NCBI GenBank assembly: GCA_963748205.1
Contig: CAVVIB010000023.1
Location: forward strand, 558,001 to 622,000
Length of the DNA: 64,000 nucleotides
Direction: 5' to 3'
Source of the DNA: JAIBJN01 sp963748205
Lineage (GTDB): Bacteria > Actinomycetota > Thermoleophilia > Gaiellales > Gaiellaceae
A program made the position numbers and the translations under genes. Below, in pieces: positions 63,286-64,000 of the stretch. How positions within the stretch are numbered: the stretch's first letter is position 1; each line of letters opens with the position of its first letter. The notes below the pieces were generated by a model. The model made no database searches, was not told the origin of the DNA, and saw nothing but the letters and a program-made list of their open reading frames with translations.

Positions 63286-64000
63286 ATGTGCGGCATCGCC
63301 GGGATCTACGCGCGCCCTGGCTCGGAGGCTCCGCAGGAGCTGCTCCTGACCATGGCCGGCGAGCTTCGCCACCGCGGTCCCGACGGCACGGGCCTGTACG
63401 TCGACGGGGCGTTCGGGATGACGAACAACCGCCTGGCCATCGTCGACCTCGCCGGCGGCGACCAGCCGCTCTCGAACGAGGACGGCCGCTACTGGGTGAT
63501 GCAGAACGGCGAGCTCTACAACTACGTCGAGCTGATCCAGGAGCTCGAGGGCCTCGGGCACCGCTTCGCGACGAGGAGCGACACCGAGGTGATCGCCCAC
63601 GCCTACGAGGAGTGGGGGCCCGCCTGCCTCGAGCGGATGAACGGCGACTTCGCCTTCGCCGTCTGGGACCGGCGCGAGCAGCAGCTCTTCCTCGCGCGCG
63701 ACCGCTTCGGGATCCGGCCGCTCTTCGTCGCCGAGCTCGGCGGCGACCTCGTCTTCGCTTCGGAGGCCAAGGCGATCCTCCGCCACCCCGACGCGCGCCG
63801 CGAGCTCGACCCGGCCGGCCTCGTGGAGACGTTCACCACGTGGTGCATCTCGCCCGACGGCTCGGCGTTCCCCGGCATCCGCGAGCTCGCCCCGGCCCAC
63901 TACATCGTCGCCGGCCCCGAGGGCATCCGGGAGGAACGGCGCTGGTGGGACATCCGCTTTACCGACGCGGGCGACGTCTCGCCCGCTGAGCGCGCGGCGC
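63286..64000 (+). CDS. asparagine synthase (glutamine-hydrolysing), N-terminal part
   Basis: Runs off the right edge; ~238 residues seen. It begins with MCGIAGIYARPG, in which Cys2 is the glutaminase nucleophile, then GELRHRGPDGTGLYVDG, NRLAIVDLAGGDQPLSNEDG, NGELYNYVELIQEL, RSDTEVIAHAYEEWG, NGDFAFAVWDRREQQLFLAR and DRFGIRPLFVAELGGDLVFAS. These are all class II amidotransferase motifs of AsnB. The synthetase domain lies outside. AsnB relatives beside an acyl carrier protein often amidate or aminate surface-sugar or peptide intermediates instead of aspartate. Divergent from the carrier protein gene, with 143 bases between starts. Confidence 0.93.
   Translation, partial: MCGIAGIYARPGSEAPQELLLTMAGELRHRGPDGTGLYVDGAFGMTNNRLAIVDLAGGDQPLSNEDGRYWVMQNGELYNYVELIQELEGLGHRFATRSDTEVIAHAYEEWGPACLERMNGDFAFAVWDRREQQLFLARDRFGIRPLFVAELGGDLVFASEAKAILRHPDARRELDPAGLVETFTTWCISPDGSAFPGIRELAPAHYIVAGPEGIREERRWWDIRFTDAGDVSPAERAA

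Overview
The window is very G+C-rich, densely packed DNA with many GTG starts, stop/start overlaps of 1-4 bases and actinobacterial gene content. The combination of leucine and propionate catabolism genes, an ECF sigma factor with a membrane-anchored tail, Ca-binding-repeat secreted proteins and very large repeat proteins suggests an uncultured high-GC actinobacterium, most likely of the Thermoleophilia (Gaiellales/Solirubrobacterales) type. That placement is inference; there is no rRNA or marker tree here. No tRNA, rRNA, CRISPR array or insertion sequence was recognised.

Layout. 0-5.3 kb: end of a gamma-glutamyltransferase, GNAT enzyme, small unknown, Lon-N protein, hisC, meaB, ilvA. 5.5-10.8 kb (minus strand): an orphan phage-tail-tube-like gene with a partner, DUF72 protein, AlkZ-like winged-helix protein, acyl-CoA dehydrogenase, leucyl aminopeptidase. 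11-14.6 kb: MFS exporter, SCP2 protein, PfpI, alpha/beta hydrolase, pdxH. 14.6-22 kb: biotin-dependent carboxylase alpha and beta subunits and an enoyl-CoA hydratase that together look like a leucine-degradation (liu) set, plus a secreted Cys-rich protein, a DapA-family aldolase, a cupin and an ECF sigma factor. 22-28.8 kb: two tandem RTX-like secreted proteins, two tandem epoxide hydrolases, a redoxin, a zinc-less DksA relative, msrA. 28.9-34.9 kb (minus): a complete trpE-G-D-CF-B-A operon preceded by a Trp-rich leader peptide and an attenuator-like terminator. 34.9-44 kb: DUF4389 membrane protein, M48 protease, thiolase, lipoprotein, 3-hydroxybutyryl-CoA dehydrogenase, HD-GYP response regulator, lipoprotein, cobalamin adenosyltransferase, TauE-like permease. 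44-58.8 kb (minus): one giant repeat-built surface protein of about 4,900 residues. 59-64 kb: methylmalonyl-CoA mutase large subunit, LuxR-type regulator, then nadE, an acyl carrier protein and a divergent asparagine synthase that runs off the window.

How they fit together: meaB, the PduO adenosyltransferase and the mutase are the GTPase chaperone, cofactor supplier and enzyme of B12-dependent propionyl/methylmalonyl metabolism. The liu-like genes, thiolase and hydroxyacyl-CoA dehydrogenase feed the same acyl-CoA network.

A caution applies to the whole window. Many conserved genes (ilvA, trpD, trpCF, trpE, mutA and others) are interrupted by single-base shifts while their protein sequence continues intact in the next frame. 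This pattern fits residual indel errors in the consensus better than pseudogenes. Such genes are therefore listed as CDS spanning both frames, with the break position given.
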